Assembly (NCBI RefSeq): GCF_023156385.1
Contig: NZ_JAKZAK010000001.1
Coordinates: 124,001-188,000, forward strand
Reading direction: 5' to 3'
Length of the DNA: 64,000 nt
Source: Marinobacter xestospongiae
Lineage (GTDB): Bacteria; Pseudomonadota; Gammaproteobacteria; Pseudomonadales; Oleiphilaceae
The notes beneath the pieces were generated by a model, which saw nothing but the letters and a program-made list of their open reading frames with translations, made no database searches and was not told where the DNA came from. Each line of letters opens with the position of its first letter. Position 1 is the first letter of the stretch. The position numbers were made by a program, and so were the translations under genes. Positions 43,776-53,143 of this stretch are shown here, piece by piece.

Positions 43776-45602
43776 ATGACGGATACCACGAATACCTCAA
43801 CGGGGGAGGTGGGACGGCTGGGATGGATTCTGTTGGCGCTGGCCCAGGGCATCATGTTGTATGCGCTGTACCTGAGCACCACCGAGGCGGTCTGGCCGGC
43901 CACCGACTTGCGCTGGCTGTATGGGCTGTACGCGGTGGCCCTCGGGCTGCCGGGCTTCTTCTACCTGGGACTGGAGCGCTGGCGGGATCGCCGCAACCTC
44001 TGGCCATTGCTGGGGCTGACCCCGGTACTGTTCTGGGTCGGTGCGCACATCGGCTGGCAGGACAGTGGCGAGCTGGGGGCGGCAGCGTCCCTGGCTTTGG
44101 TGGTGTTTATCCTGGCCCTGTTCTACCGCTGCTGGTGTCTGGGGCCGGACGACACTGGCCGGGTGTTTCGATTTGAGCGAATGCAGGCGCTGTCCTGGCA
44201 GCAGTGCCTGGTGCTGGCTCTGCTGGGACTGTTTTTGCTGGTGTTCTGGCTGCTGCTCATGCTGTGTGCGGCGTTGTTCAATGCGGTGGGAGTATCGTGG
44301 GTTGAGTCATTGTTCGAGGAGGCCTGGTTCTTCCACCTGGTCTCCGCTCTGATTGGCGGCTGGGGGCTGGCGCTGATTCGCGAACGGGTGACGTTGTTGG
44401 CGGCCATTCGCAGTGTCTGTGATGGGCTGATTCGCGCCCTGTTGCCGCTGGCGGCGCTGATTCACGTGCTTTTCCTGGCCGCCTTGCCCTTTGTGGGTCT
44501 GGAACAGGTATGGCAAACCGGTCATGCCTCGGCGTTGATGATGTCGCTGACCCTGGTTGTGCTGTTTGGCTTTAATGCGGTTTTTACCGCAGACGATGGC
44601 CGCCTGCCGTATCCGCAGGAGCTGAACCGGGCGGTGCTTATCGCGGTGGCACTGCTGCCGGTGTACTCGGTACTGGCGGCCTGGTCGCTGTCAGTGCGTG
44701 TTGAGCAGTACGGTCTCTCTGTTGACCGGCTTTGGGCCGCCGTCCTGCAATTGCTGATTGCCGGGTTTACCCTGGGTTATGCTCTGCTGCTGATGTGGCG
44801 TCGGGCGCGGGCGCTTACGGCCATGCATGCGTTGAATCGGGGCATGGCCCTGGTGGTGGTGCTGGTGTTGCTGGCCGTCAACACTCCCATTGCAGACCTT
44901 CGCGCCTGGGCGGCATCCAGCCAGAGCGAGCGACTGCTCTCCGGCGAGGTGTCGGGGGAGGTGTTTGACTTTGACTACCTGCGCTTTGATCTGGGTACCT
45001 ATGGCATGGAAGCGCTGCAGCGCTTGCAGGCAGCGCCGGAACTGGCGGATGACGATGCGACCCTGGCCAGGCTTGAGGCTTCGCTGGGCAAAGAGTCCCG
45101 CTGGGCACCCGTGCTCCAGGTGGATGCCAGCGATATGGCCGAAGTCGCTGGCATCGTGACGGTGATCCCGCAAGGTGCTCAGGTGCCCGATGCGATCCTG
45201 GCGCAGCTGGCTGAGTTCAGCCCGTTCTGTCTGCAGGTCGGGTCCGATTGCCAACTGGTGAAGGTTGCCGGCCCCAGGGGCGAGCTGTGGTTTGAGATGT
45301 CCAGTGGGGCTGACACGCGCTGGCTTGGTAACGTGTTTGGGCTTCGTGATGGTAAGGGTGTGATGCTGGGAGAGCAGTTCTGGATCGGTTGCCGCGACAG
45401 GGGCGACGCCCGCTCCTTGCGGCCGGAGCAACTGAGCCTGGTGCCGGGCTCGGTACTGTTGTTCGGTGACGGCGACTGTGCCCTGCAGGTGAAGCCAACA
45501 CCTGATTACCTGCGGGAGCTGTTGCCAGCCGTCCCACCATCAACGGCGGAGAGCGAGGCTAGTTCCCGGGGTGGGTCTGCAACCCCCGGATCAGCAGGGT
45601 GA
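43776..45602 (+). CDS. DUF4153-family polytopic membrane protein
   Basis: A 608-residue protein with about eleven hydrophobic helices in its first 400 residues and a soluble C-terminal domain (about 410-600). The phrase WLLLMLCAALFNAVGVSWVESLF and the repeated helical layout match DUF4153 proteins, whose function is not known. The start MTDTTNTSTGEVG follows AGGAGA. Its 3' end overlaps the convergent TetR gene by 44 bp. Confidence 0.82.
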   Translation: MTDTTNTSTGEVGRLGWILLALAQGIMLYALYLSTTEAVWPATDLRWLYGLYAVALGLPGFFYLGLERWRDRRNLWPLLGLTPVLFWVGAHIGWQDSGELGAAASLALVVFILALFYRCWCLGPDDTGRVFRFERMQALSWQQCLVLALLGLFLLVFWLLLMLCAALFNAVGVSWVESLFEEAWFFHLVSALIGGWGLALIRERVTLLAAIRSVCDGLIRALLPLAALIHVLFLAALPFVGLEQVWQTGHASALMMSLTLVVLFGFNAVFTADDGRLPYPQELNRAVLIAVALLPVYSVLAAWSLSVRVEQYGLSVDRLWAAVLQLLIAGFTLGYALLLMWRRARALTAMHALNRGMALVVVLVLLAVNTPIADLRAWAASSQSERLLSGEVSGEVFDFDYLRFDLGTYGMEALQRLQAAPELADDDATLARLEASLGKESRWAPVLQVDASDMAEVAGIVTVIPQGAQVPDAILAQLAEFSPFCLQVGSDCQLVKVAGPRGELWFEMSSGADTRWLGNVFGLRDGKGVMLGEQFWIGCRDRGDARSLRPEQLSLVPGSVLLFGDGDCALQVKPTPDYLRELLPAVPPSTAESEASSRGGSATPGSAG

Positions 45603-46161
45603 CCATCTCATCCAGGCTTTGCCGGCCGCTGCGTTCATCAATTTCGCCACAGACCTCCAGCATGATGGCGCCGTGGACGCCGGCCCAAAGGGTGCGCACC
45701 GTGGCGTCTGGGTCGGCACTGACCCGGAACCGGCGTTCCGCCATTCCCTGTTTAACCATGTCAGCGAACAGCTGGAAGGCGGGGGAGCGGGCAAGCAGGC
45801 CGAACAGGTCGGCCTCAATGGCGGCAGACGATGTCGATGCCAGGAACAGCGCCCGGTCCGAACACGCCAGTTCGCGGTAGAGCCGGGCGGCCTGGCGTAA
45901 CAGGGCATCGCTGGGCAATCCGGGAGCGGATGCCATCAGCCGGTGTTGCCACTCTTCCACCCAGCTTTGATACAGCGCCCGCACCAGGTCCCGCTGCGAA
46001 CCGATCAGTGATTCGATGGCCCCGGCTTCAATATCCAGCTCCCTGGCCAGCCGTTCCGGGGTCAGTTCGTCCAGGCCGTGGCGTCGGACGATATCCCGGG
46101 CGGTTTGCAGGCATTGCTGGCGGCGGGCAGGTGAACAATCACCGGAGGGTTGTTGGTTCAT
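45559..46161 (-). CDS. TetR-family transcriptional regulator
   Basis: A 200-residue regulator with an N-terminal helix-turn-helix (about 15-60, LTPERLARELDIEAGAIESLIGS) and a C-terminal ligand and dimerisation domain of the WHG type (LWAGVHGAIMLEVCGE, about 155-172). Target unknown; it converges on the DUF4153 gene and is divergent, across a repeat-bearing gap, from the DUF4336 gene. Confidence 0.85.
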   Translation of the reverse strand: MNQQPSGDCSPARRQQCLQTARDIVRRHGLDELTPERLARELDIEAGAIESLIGSQRDLVRALYQSWVEEWQHRLMASAPGLPSDALLRQAARLYRELACSDRALFLASTSSAAIEADLFGLLARSPAFQLFADMVKQGMAERRFRVSADPDATVRTLWAGVHGAIMLEVCGEIDERSGRQSLDEMVTLLIRGLQTHPGN

Positions 46162-46278
46162 CGGCAGGTACCTTTTTTACATCCTGGACACATGGGCAGT
46201 CTGGACATGGATGTCCCGGGGAAAGCGTCTTCACAAAGCCTAGCACGGTTTGTGGGCGGTCTGACCTGGCGTTGCTCA

Positions 46279-46337
46279 CCTTGTGTGTGAACCGCTCTGT
46301 AGGCCAGAGATGATCGGGAATTAATCAGAGGCTCCCT
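46279..46337 (-). repeat. Partial copy of the inverted-repeat element
   Basis: In reverse complement these 59 bases align with 15831-15888 (GAGCCTCTGATTAA, then the hairpin CTCTGGCCT-CAGAG and GAGCGGTTCACAC), with about 6 differences. It is thus a solo left end of the 268-bp element, in the gap 46162-46407 between the TetR and DUF4336 genes. Confidence 0.75.
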
Positions 46338-46407
46338 TGGTGCTGGCGCCGGGTCGGGGCATGATGGAAACTCTGGATTGCCCAACCTGACCATGAAAGG
46401 AGTCTCT

Positions 46408-47094
46408 GTGAACTACCTGGCCGATAACCTGTGGATCTTTGAAGGCGAAACCGTTCCCTTTTACGCCATGCCGTACCAGACCCGGATGACGGTGGTGCGG
46501 TTGGCTTCCGGACAGCTCTGGCTGCACAGCCCGATCCGGTTGACGGAAGCGTTGCAGCGGCAACTGGCAGCATTGGGCGAGGTGGCGTTTCTGATCGCCC
46601 CGAACCACCTTCATCACCTGTTCCTTGGCGACTGGCAGGCGGCCTATCCGGACGCTCGCAGTTACGGCACCCGGGAAGTGATGGCGAAGCGGGAAGATCT
46701 GCACTTTGACGGCGAGCTGACGGATTCCGCCGACTTCCCCTGGTCTCAGGAACTGGACCAGTTGATGTTCACCGGCTCCAAGGTGATGGAAGAATGTGTG
46801 TTCTTCCATCGCCCTAGCGCCACGATGATCGTCACCGATCTGGTGGAGAACATCGATCCGCAGATCTTCAAACCCTGGCAGCGTGGTCTGGCAGGGTTGG
46901 CCGGGGTGTTGGCGCCCAACGGCAAGATGCCACTGGACTGGCGGATGACGTTCCTGTTCAAGAAAGCCCAGACCCGGGAACACCTGCGCCGCATGCTGGC
47001 CTGGCAACCCCAGCGACTGATCATGGCTCATGGCAAGATCATTGACCGGGAGGCTGGCGATTTTCTGGCGCGGTCCTTCCGTTGGGCGACCTGA
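46408..47094 (+). CDS. DUF4336-family protein (metallo-beta-lactamase-like fold)
   Basis: A 228-residue protein with the DUF4336 pattern: LWIFEGE near the N terminus, APNHLHHLFLGDW (the degenerate HxHH region) at about 65-77, and a C-terminal MAHGKII. The GTG start is chosen because AAAGGAG lies 6 bp before it; an ATG five codons upstream overlaps that ribosome site. Function unknown. Confidence 0.83.
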   Translation: MNYLADNLWIFEGETVPFYAMPYQTRMTVVRLASGQLWLHSPIRLTEALQRQLAALGEVAFLIAPNHLHHLFLGDWQAAYPDARSYGTREVMAKREDLHFDGELTDSADFPWSQELDQLMFTGSKVMEECVFFHRPSATMIVTDLVENIDPQIFKPWQRGLAGLAGVLAPNGKMPLDWRMTFLFKKAQTREHLRRMLAWQPQRLIMAHGKIIDREAGDFLARSFRWAT

Positions 47095-47247
47095 GGGCTG
47101 TCGATCCACGCCATCATGGAACTGACATTCGCCGCCGGTATAAACTGATAAACCATTTTGGCGCCTGTTTCCCGCCACGGGGAACAGGCTTCGCTGATCG
47201 GGATGCCGGTTGCTTTGCTGGTGCCAGGGTCCCTGGGAGGAGTGTCC

Positions 47248-47907
47248 GTGTCTGAACTAGCCGTGGACCGACGCACGGTCCGGGAACAGTCTGCTGTTGA
47301 GGAGTTTCTCAATTCCGTCACCCACGGAATCGGAGCGCTGGTCGCATTGTCGGCGGCCACAGTCCTGATCACCCTGGCCAGTCTCGATGGTGATCCCTGG
47401 CGCATCGTCGGCGTCTCGATCTATGGCGGCTGTCTGTTCCTGCTGTACCTGGCGTCCACCCTGTACCACGGCATCCGCCACGAACGGGCCAAGCCGATCC
47501 TCAACATCATTGATCACTGCAGTATCTATCTGCTGATCGCCGGCACCTACACGCCCTTCCTGCTGGTCAATCTGCGCGGGCCCTGGGGCTGGTCGCTGTT
47601 CGCGGTGATCTGGGGACTGGCGTTGGCGGGCATCCTGCTCAAGGCCACCCGACCCAGCCGTTACGAAACCGCCCACCTGCTGAACTACCTGGTGATGGGC
47701 TGGCTGATTGTGGTGGCTTACCAGGAGTTGCTGACCAGCTTTTCCGAGTTTGGTCTGACCATGATTGTCGCCGGTGGCGTGTCCTATTCCGTGGGGGTGA
47801 TTTTCTTCGTCCTGGACCGTTACCCGTTCATGCACGCCATCTGGCACCTGTTTGTGCTCGGCGGAAGCACCTGTCACTACATTGCGGTGTTCAGCGATGT
47901 GCTCTGA
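47248..47907 (+). CDS. Hemolysin III / YqfA-family seven-helix membrane protein
   Basis: A 219-residue PAQR-related protein with seven helices. Family marks are EEFLNSVTHGIGAL near the start, STLYHGI, IDHCSIYLLIAGTYTPF and the final HAIWHLFVLGGSTCHYIAV, which supply the conserved His/Ser/Asp set. The GTG start follows GGGAGGAG at ideal spacing. It overlaps the Sir2 gene by 11 bp. Confidence 0.9.
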   Translation: MSELAVDRRTVREQSAVEEFLNSVTHGIGALVALSAATVLITLASLDGDPWRIVGVSIYGGCLFLLYLASTLYHGIRHERAKPILNIIDHCSIYLLIAGTYTPFLLVNLRGPWGWSLFAVIWGLALAGILLKATRPSRYETAHLLNYLVMGWLIVVAYQELLTSFSEFGLTMIVAGGVSYSVGVIFFVLDRYPFMHAIWHLFVLGGSTCHYIAVFSDVL

Positions 47908-48742
47908 GGTTCCGGCGGACCCCCAGGTGGCGGCTTTGGCCAGCAAGGCCCTGGCGGAGTTTCTGGCACATCATCCGCGGCTGTTTGTGCTCACCGGCGC
48001 TGGCATCAGTACCGGTTCCGGCATTCCGGATTATCGCGATCACAATGGTCAGTGGAAACGACGGCCACCGGTGCAACACCAGGCCTTCATGACCGACGCC
48101 GCCGTGCGCCAGCGGTACTGGGCCCGCAGCCTGGCGGGCTGGCCGGTCATCCGCAACGCCCAGCCCAACGCCGCTCATCAGGCGTTGGCCGCCCTGGACG
48201 GTCAGTGGGGATTCACTACCCTGGTCACCCAGAACGTGGATCGCCTGCACCAGCGGGCGGGGAGCCAGCGGGTGGTGGATCTTCACGGCCGCGCTGATGA
48301 GGTGGTTTGCATGGGATGCCAGTGGCGGGGCAGCCGGGACCAGGTCCATCGCTGGTGTGAAGATCTGAACCCGGCGTTTGCCGGCTTGTCAGCGACGCCG
48401 GCGCCGGATGGTGATGCCGACCTGGAGGTTGCCACCGAGCATTTTGAAGTGGCGGACTGTCCCTGCTGCGGCGGCATTCTCAAGCCGGACGTGGTGTTCT
48501 TTGGTGACTTCGTCCCCGGCGAGCGGGTGGCCACCGCGCTGGATACCCTGCGACAGAGCGACGGCCTGCTGGTGATTGGTTCCTCGCTGATGGTCTACTC
48601 GGGGTTCCGCTTCTGCCGCTACGCCAGCGAATGGGACAAGCCCATTGCCACCCTCAACCTCGGGCGCACCCGCGCCGACGAGTTGGCCGCCCTGAGCCTG
48701 CGGGCACCGATCGCCGAGACCCTGATCCCGTTGGCGGGCTGA
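47897..48742 (+). CDS. Sir2-family NAD-dependent protein deacylase
   Basis: A 281-residue sirtuin. NAD-binding motifs are GAGISTGSGIPDYRD (about 34-48) and TQNVDRLH, with catalytic His130 in DLHG. The zinc site is Cys138-x2-Cys141 with Cys188-x2-Cys191. It removes acyl groups from lysines, releasing nicotinamide that NadV could recycle. Its start lies inside the end of the hemolysin III gene. Confidence 0.93.
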   Translation: MCSEVPADPQVAALASKALAEFLAHHPRLFVLTGAGISTGSGIPDYRDHNGQWKRRPPVQHQAFMTDAAVRQRYWARSLAGWPVIRNAQPNAAHQALAALDGQWGFTTLVTQNVDRLHQRAGSQRVVDLHGRADEVVCMGCQWRGSRDQVHRWCEDLNPAFAGLSATPAPDGDADLEVATEHFEVADCPCCGGILKPDVVFFGDFVPGERVATALDTLRQSDGLLVIGSSLMVYSGFRFCRYASEWDKPIATLNLGRTRADELAALSLRAPIAETLIPLAG

Positions 48743-48776
48743 AACCGGCCGTTCCTGAGAGGTAGGGGGATACCAT

Positions 48777-48797
48777 GATTATTAACTGATAATCATT
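48777..48797 (+). promoter_or_regulatory. Fur box
   Basis: The sequence GATTATTAACTGATAATCATT contains TGATAATCATT, a close match to the central and right hexamers of the Fur consensus. It lies about 57 bp upstream of the siderophore-interacting protein start, which makes iron control very likely. Confidence 0.75.
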
Positions 48798-48853
48798 CCT
48801 GATTGGTCTGGGGAGTGGTAGCATTATGCCACCAAATTGACAGGGAGATACCC

Positions 48854-49648
48854 ATGCCCAGCCCAACCTTCCGCGAAGTCAGCGTCAACCGCGCCTGGTC
48901 TCTGACCCCGAACATGCAACGGGTCGAACTGGTGGGGGAGTCGCTGCTGGAATTCCCCGATGGACTGGATGGCGGCTACATCAAGCTGACGTTTGACCAG
49001 CAGGGGCAGCCGATGGACGACCCCGCCGCGCTGGAGGCGCTGGGATGGCAGCAGGCCAAGCTCCGTACCTACACCATTCGCCGGTTTGATCGTGCCCGCC
49101 AGATGATCACCGTTGATTTCGTATTGCACGGCGATCACGGCGAGCCGGGACCGGCCTCCGGCTGGGCCAGCCGGTGCCAGCCGGGCGACCGCATTCTGAT
49201 CGCCGGCCCGGGGCCTGCCCGCCGCGTGGGCAGCAAGCCGGCCTGGTGTTTTATTGCCGGCGACATGACCGCCTTGCCGGCCATCAGTGCCAACCTCGAG
49301 CAACTGCCCGAAGACAGCCGCGGCTACGCGGTGATCGAGATCAATCACCAGGACGATCGTCAGGCCCTCGAGAAGCCAGCGGGCGTGGAACTGATCTGGG
49401 TGGTGAAGTCCGACACCGAGAACCTGGAATCCCGGGTCCGCGAACTGCCCTGGCTGGAGGACGGTGCGCCGGCGGTCTGGGTGGCCTGTGAGTTTTCCAC
49501 CATGCGCCGGCTGCGCCAGTACTTCAGCCCGGACCGGGGCATTGAGCGGCGCCAGCGCTACGTCAGCAGCTACTGGCGTGAAGGGCGCTCCGAGGACCAG
49601 CACAAGGTGGACAAACAGGCCGACGCCAAGGCGGCGGGGGAGGCCTGA
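48854..49648 (+). CDS. Siderophore-interacting FAD protein (ferric reductase)
   Basis: A 264-residue SIP/ViuB-like flavoreductase that reduces ferric siderophores in the cytoplasm. The FAD-binding segment includes RTYTIRRFD (about 73-81), and the NAD-binding half has AGDMTALPAI (about 135-144) and a C-terminal RRYVSSYWREG-like end. Ribosome site AGGGAGA. A Fur box lies upstream. Confidence 0.92.
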   Translation: MPSPTFREVSVNRAWSLTPNMQRVELVGESLLEFPDGLDGGYIKLTFDQQGQPMDDPAALEALGWQQAKLRTYTIRRFDRARQMITVDFVLHGDHGEPGPASGWASRCQPGDRILIAGPGPARRVGSKPAWCFIAGDMTALPAISANLEQLPEDSRGYAVIEINHQDDRQALEKPAGVELIWVVKSDTENLESRVRELPWLEDGAPAVWVACEFSTMRRLRQYFSPDRGIERRQRYVSSYWREGRSEDQHKVDKQADAKAAGEA

Positions 49649-49737
49649 TTGCCTGAGGCCAAGTCAGAGGCCGACGTGGGTTGAACGACTGAGCTAGACT
49701 TGGGCTTTCTGAGATGGATCTGAAAGGAGAACTGCCC

Positions 49738-50202
49738 ATGTTGTCACGTCGTTCGATAGCGCCATTACTTGCCCTGGTACTGGCTTCTGTGTCGTTGGGT
49801 GCCCAGGCCGCCGATGGGCTGGTACGGGTGGCCAGCGAACACAGCGTGGCCGAGACGGCTGATCGTCTGGTGACGAACCTGGAGGCCCGGGGTATGACGG
49901 TGTTTGATCGCATCGACCATCGTGCCGGCGCCGAGGGTGTCGGGCTGACTCTGTCGCCGACCGAGGTAGTGGTGTTTGGCAATCCCAAGGCTGGCACGCC
50001 GCTGATGCAATGTGCGCCCTCCGTCGCGATCGATCTACCGCTCAAGGCCCTGGTGTGGCAGGACGCCGATGGCAACGTCTGGCTGGGCTACAACGACCCT
50101 GCCTATCTGGCGGAACGTCACAACATTCAGGGCTGCGACGCGGTTCTCGCCAAGATGACCCAGGCGCTGGCCAACTTCGCCCGGCAGGCGACAACGGATT
50201 AG
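49738..50202 (+). CDS. Exported DUF302-family protein
   Basis: A 154-residue protein with a signal peptide (about 1-25, ending LGAQA) and a DUF302 domain: SEHSVAETADRLVTNLEARGMTVF split by loops, then VVVFGNPKAGTPLMQ, and the closing YNDPAYLAERH. DUF302 proteins are often periplasmic; molecular function unknown. Ribosome site AAAGGAGA. Confidence 0.87.
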   Translation: MLSRRSIAPLLALVLASVSLGAQAADGLVRVASEHSVAETADRLVTNLEARGMTVFDRIDHRAGAEGVGLTLSPTEVVVFGNPKAGTPLMQCAPSVAIDLPLKALVWQDADGNVWLGYNDPAYLAERHNIQGCDAVLAKMTQALANFARQATTD

Positions 50203-50243
50203 CGGCGTCTAACGCCCCAGCTGCGCATTCACCAAGCGGCGTC

Positions 50244-50663
50244 TCAGCGCACCACGAACATCGATACGTCGCTGTGTCGTAGCAGGATGGCACCATTGGA
50301 TCGCAGGATGTGCAGCCGGTCAGCCACCCCTGGTGGGTGTGAGGCCATCACCACCAGATCGGCGCCGGTCTGTTCGATCGCGGTCAGCAGGTCGTCATCC
50401 AGCTCCACGGCGGTGTCCGGCGATTCGATGAACAGGGTCTCGGTGGCGATGGCATGCTGGTCCCCCTGCTCGCGGGCGAACTCTTGCAGCTTTGTTTTCA
50501 GTTCCTGGCTGTTGTGGGCTGCAGGGGACGGCGTGCTGTTGCTGACGGTGACGTAGCACAGCGTGGCCTGGTAGTGACGGGCAATGTCGACGGCGGTGCT
50601 CAGGGCTTTGGACAGTTTGTCGAGGTGGTTCAGATCCACCGGAACCAGAATCTTCTTGTACAT
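50244..50663 (-). CDS. Universal stress protein (UspA family)
   Basis: A 139-residue UspA-fold protein: first strand MYKKILVPVDL, then GADLVVMASHPPG with the beginning of the ATP-binding loop, and a C-terminal hydrophobic strand MFVVR. The start at 50663 follows GGGAGA. It stands alone between the DUF302 gene and the divergent YghU-like gene. Confidence 0.9.
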   Translation of the reverse strand: MYKKILVPVDLNHLDKLSKALSTAVDIARHYQATLCYVTVSNSTPSPAAHNSQELKTKLQEFAREQGDQHAIATETLFIESPDTAVELDDDLLTAIEQTGADLVVMASHPPGVADRLHILRSNGAILLRHSDVSMFVVR

Positions 50664-50851
50664 GTCGGTCTCCCTTGATGCGTGGCATCGGCCTTTACCA
50701 ATGCAGACACCCCTCAGTGTAGGCAATCCCCGACGCTTGCGTGGCGTTCGCCATTGGATTCCATCGGCGTCGGCCCCATATCTCCGTTCAGTGAGCCAAC
50801 AGTCCGGGCTGCAGGCCCGGGTTGTAAACGACACCCCAAAGGAGTCCTGAC

Positions 50852-51718
50852 ATGTCCGAAGGCAGTTACGTACCACCCCGGGTCTGGCAATGGGAAGCCG
50901 GTAACGGCGGCGAATTCGCCAGCATTAACCGGCCCATCGCCGGAGCCACCCACGAGCGTGAACTTCCGGTGGGACGGCATCCGCTGCAGCTCTATTCCCT
51001 GGCCACGCCCAACGGCGTCAAGGTCACGATAATGCTGGAGGAATTGCTGGCACTGGGGTTCGAGGGGGCCGAGTACGACGCGCATCTGATCCGCATTCTG
51101 GACGGTGATCAGTTCGGCAGTGGGTTTGTGGCGGTGAACCCGAACTCCAAGATCCCTGCGATGGTGGATCACAGCGTCAATCCGCCGCAGCGGGTGTTCG
51201 AGTCCGGCGCCATTCTGCTGTACCTGGCCGAGAAGTTTGGTGCCCTGCTGCCGCAGGACCCGGCAAAACGCACGGAGTGCATGTCCTGGCTGTTCTGGCA
51301 GATGGCCAGTGCGCCCATCCTGGGCGGTGGGTTTGGTCACTTCTACGCCTATGCGCCGGAGAAGTACGAGTACCCGATCGACCGCTACACCATGGAAGTG
51401 AAGCGACAGCTGGACGTGCTGGACCGTCATCTGGCCGCTCACCGTTACCTGGCGGGGGACGAGTACAGCATTGCCGACATTGCCGTCTGGCCCTGGTACG
51501 GTGCCCTGGTTCGCAATGCACTGTATGACGCCGGCGAGTTCCTGGACGTTGCGTCCTATACTCATGTCCAGCGCTGGGCGGAGGACATTGCCCAGCGTCC
51601 GGCGGTGCAGCGTGGCCGGATGGTTAATCGCACCTGGGGCGATCCGTCCGAGCAGTTGCATGAGCGTCACGATGCCAGCGATTTCGAGTTGCGAACCCAG
51701 GACAAGCTGGCAGTTTAA
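50852..51718 (+). CDS. yghU: YghU-like glutathione-dependent disulfide oxidoreductase
   Basis: A 288-residue glutathione transferase-like protein of the Nu class. N-terminal thioredoxin half (about 43-125; LYSLATPNGVKVTIMLEE, NPNSKIPAMVD, ESGAILLYLA) and a helical C-terminal half. These proteins bind two glutathiones and reduce organic peroxides or disulfides. Ribosome site AAAGGAG. Its stop overlaps that of the convergent DUF2894 gene by 4 bp, with no terminator between. Confidence 0.92.
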   Translation: MSEGSYVPPRVWQWEAGNGGEFASINRPIAGATHERELPVGRHPLQLYSLATPNGVKVTIMLEELLALGFEGAEYDAHLIRILDGDQFGSGFVAVNPNSKIPAMVDHSVNPPQRVFESGAILLYLAEKFGALLPQDPAKRTECMSWLFWQMASAPILGGGFGHFYAYAPEKYEYPIDRYTMEVKRQLDVLDRHLAAHRYLAGDEYSIADIAVWPWYGALVRNALYDAGEFLDVASYTHVQRWAEDIAQRPAVQRGRMVNRTWGDPSEQLHERHDASDFELRTQDKLAV

Positions 51719-52425
51719 GGCGCCTTGCGCCCCATTTTCTCCAGTGCCAGTAAGGTGTCCACATAGCCGGCAAACCGCTGCAGGTAGTCCGGCGACAGGG
51801 TCTGCAGGTCGCGGATGGCGCGGCTGACCAGTCGGTGGGGGTTCATGGGGCCAGCGTCGGCCGGGGTGCGTTCGATGGCATCGCGGATTCGCTGCTCCAG
51901 GGCCTGATGACCCTGGGTCTGGCGTATCTGGGTCATCGCCCGCAGCGGTTTGGGCTGGTCGCTGCTTGCCGCCGAGCTGGTGGTGTCATCGGTCTGCGAC
52001 GGCGCCATACCTATAAGCGCGGCCAGGGGCGATGGCTTCACCTCCGGTACCGGGGTGGCTGCGACGTTGAGCTCCGCCACCAGGCTGCTCAGTGGCGATA
52101 ACCGCCGGGCTGCAGGCCCGGACTCTGACTTCTCCCTGTTCCCCGTTTCCGCTTTCCCGTTCTCTCTTGCCGCAGCGGCTGTGGCGAGGTTTTCCCGTTG
52201 TTGTTCAACGTCGCTCTGGCAGTCCCGCACGGCCTGCAGCAGGCGCTCGCTGGCCGCTGCCTGGTGCAGGTTCCGCCGCTCCAACCGTTGGCACAATGCG
52301 TCCAGATAGCGCAGTCGCACCGGCTCGAGGTGCTGGGCGTCGCTGGCCTTCAGCGCCGTGAGCCGGTGGCGGGCGCGGGCGAGGGCAGAGTCCTGTGGCG
52401 CGTCGATGGGCGGGGTGTCAGCCAT
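51715..52425 (-). CDS. DUF2894-family protein, fourth gene of the stator-like operon
   Basis: A 236-residue soluble protein, Gln/Arg-rich, with a helical N-terminal half (about 15-95), a low-complexity middle and a C-terminal helical part ending SPDYLQRFAGYVDTLLALEKMG, the characteristic DUF2894 end. No catalytic motif is evident. The start MADTPPID is preferred (GGGAG 5 bp upstream); it overlaps the OmpA-like gene by 8 bp. In this operon it is the last gene and replaces whatever effector follows ZorB in Zorya systems. Function unknown. Confidence 0.85.
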   Translation of the reverse strand: MADTPPIDAPQDSALARARHRLTALKASDAQHLEPVRLRYLDALCQRLERRNLHQAAASERLLQAVRDCQSDVEQQRENLATAAAARENGKAETGNREKSESGPAARRLSPLSSLVAELNVAATPVPEVKPSPLAALIGMAPSQTDDTTSSAASSDQPKPLRAMTQIRQTQGHQALEQRIRDAIERTPADAGPMNPHRLVSRAIRDLQTLSPDYLQRFAGYVDTLLALEKMGRKAP

Positions 52426-53143
52426 CTCCGCTCCCATCCACGGTTTCCTGACTCGGTGCTGCCGGTGCCGTTTCCGGGGACGGTTCGGTTTGCGGCCGGG
52501 CGGCGCTTGACCGGGGCACGGTGCTGATTTCCACCCGCCGGTTGCGGGCGCGGGCCTCGGCATCGTCGTTGGGCACCGCCGGGTGGTGCGGGCCGAACGC
52601 GGCGGCGAATACCCGGTCATTGGGCAGGCCCTGGTCAATCAGGGTGCGGGTGACGGTGAGCGCGCGCTGGGCCGACAGGCCCCAGTTGTCCTGATAGCGC
52701 CGGTTGCCCCGGTGAATGGGCAGGTCATCGGTAAAGCCACTGACCATCAGCAGTTCGTCGTGCTCGTCCAGGTAGGCCTGCAGGGGCTGGACCAGTGAGT
52801 GCAGCAGGTCGGCGCCATCGGCCTGCAGCTGATCGGAGTTGAGCTCGAACAGCACGCTGCCGCTGATGCCGATGCGGCCGTCACGGAACGTCACCTGGCC
52901 CCGGGCCAGCGGTGTTGCTAGGGCCTCTTCCAGCGCCATGCGGCGCTCTTCCTCGGCCAGTCGGCGCTGCTCCTCGGCAATCCGTCGTTGCTTTTCCTCC
53001 GCCAGGGACTGGCTGAGCTCCAGCTGAACCCCAATCACCCAGACCAGGATCAGCACCAGAATGCCCACCAGTGCCGCCATCAGGTCGGAGAAGATCGCCC
53101 AGACCGGCGTGGCCTGACCGTCGCTGTCTTGAAGCTCGTCCAT
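52418..53143 (-). CDS. MotB/OmpA-like stator protein (ZorB-like)
   Basis: A 241-residue protein with one N-terminal membrane helix (about 17-40) preceded by Asp20 in IFSDLMAALVGILVLI, the position of the proton-channel Asp of MotB, ExbD and ZorB. A Glu/Arg-rich coiled segment (about 45-75) leads to an OmpA/MotB peptidoglycan-binding domain (about 85-225; VLFELNSDQL, GFTDDLPIH, ARARNRRVEI). Its start shares one base with the DUF802 stop (TGATG), so the two are made together. With the DUF802 protein it should form an ion-driven motor in the inner membrane. Confidence 0.88.
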   Translation of the reverse strand: MDELQDSDGQATPVWAIFSDLMAALVGILVLILVWVIGVQLELSQSLAEEKQRRIAEEQRRLAEEERRMALEEALATPLARGQVTFRDGRIGISGSVLFELNSDQLQADGADLLHSLVQPLQAYLDEHDELLMVSGFTDDLPIHRGNRRYQDNWGLSAQRALTVTRTLIDQGLPNDRVFAAAFGPHHPAVPNDDAEARARNRRVEISTVPRSSAARPQTEPSPETAPAAPSQETVDGSGDG

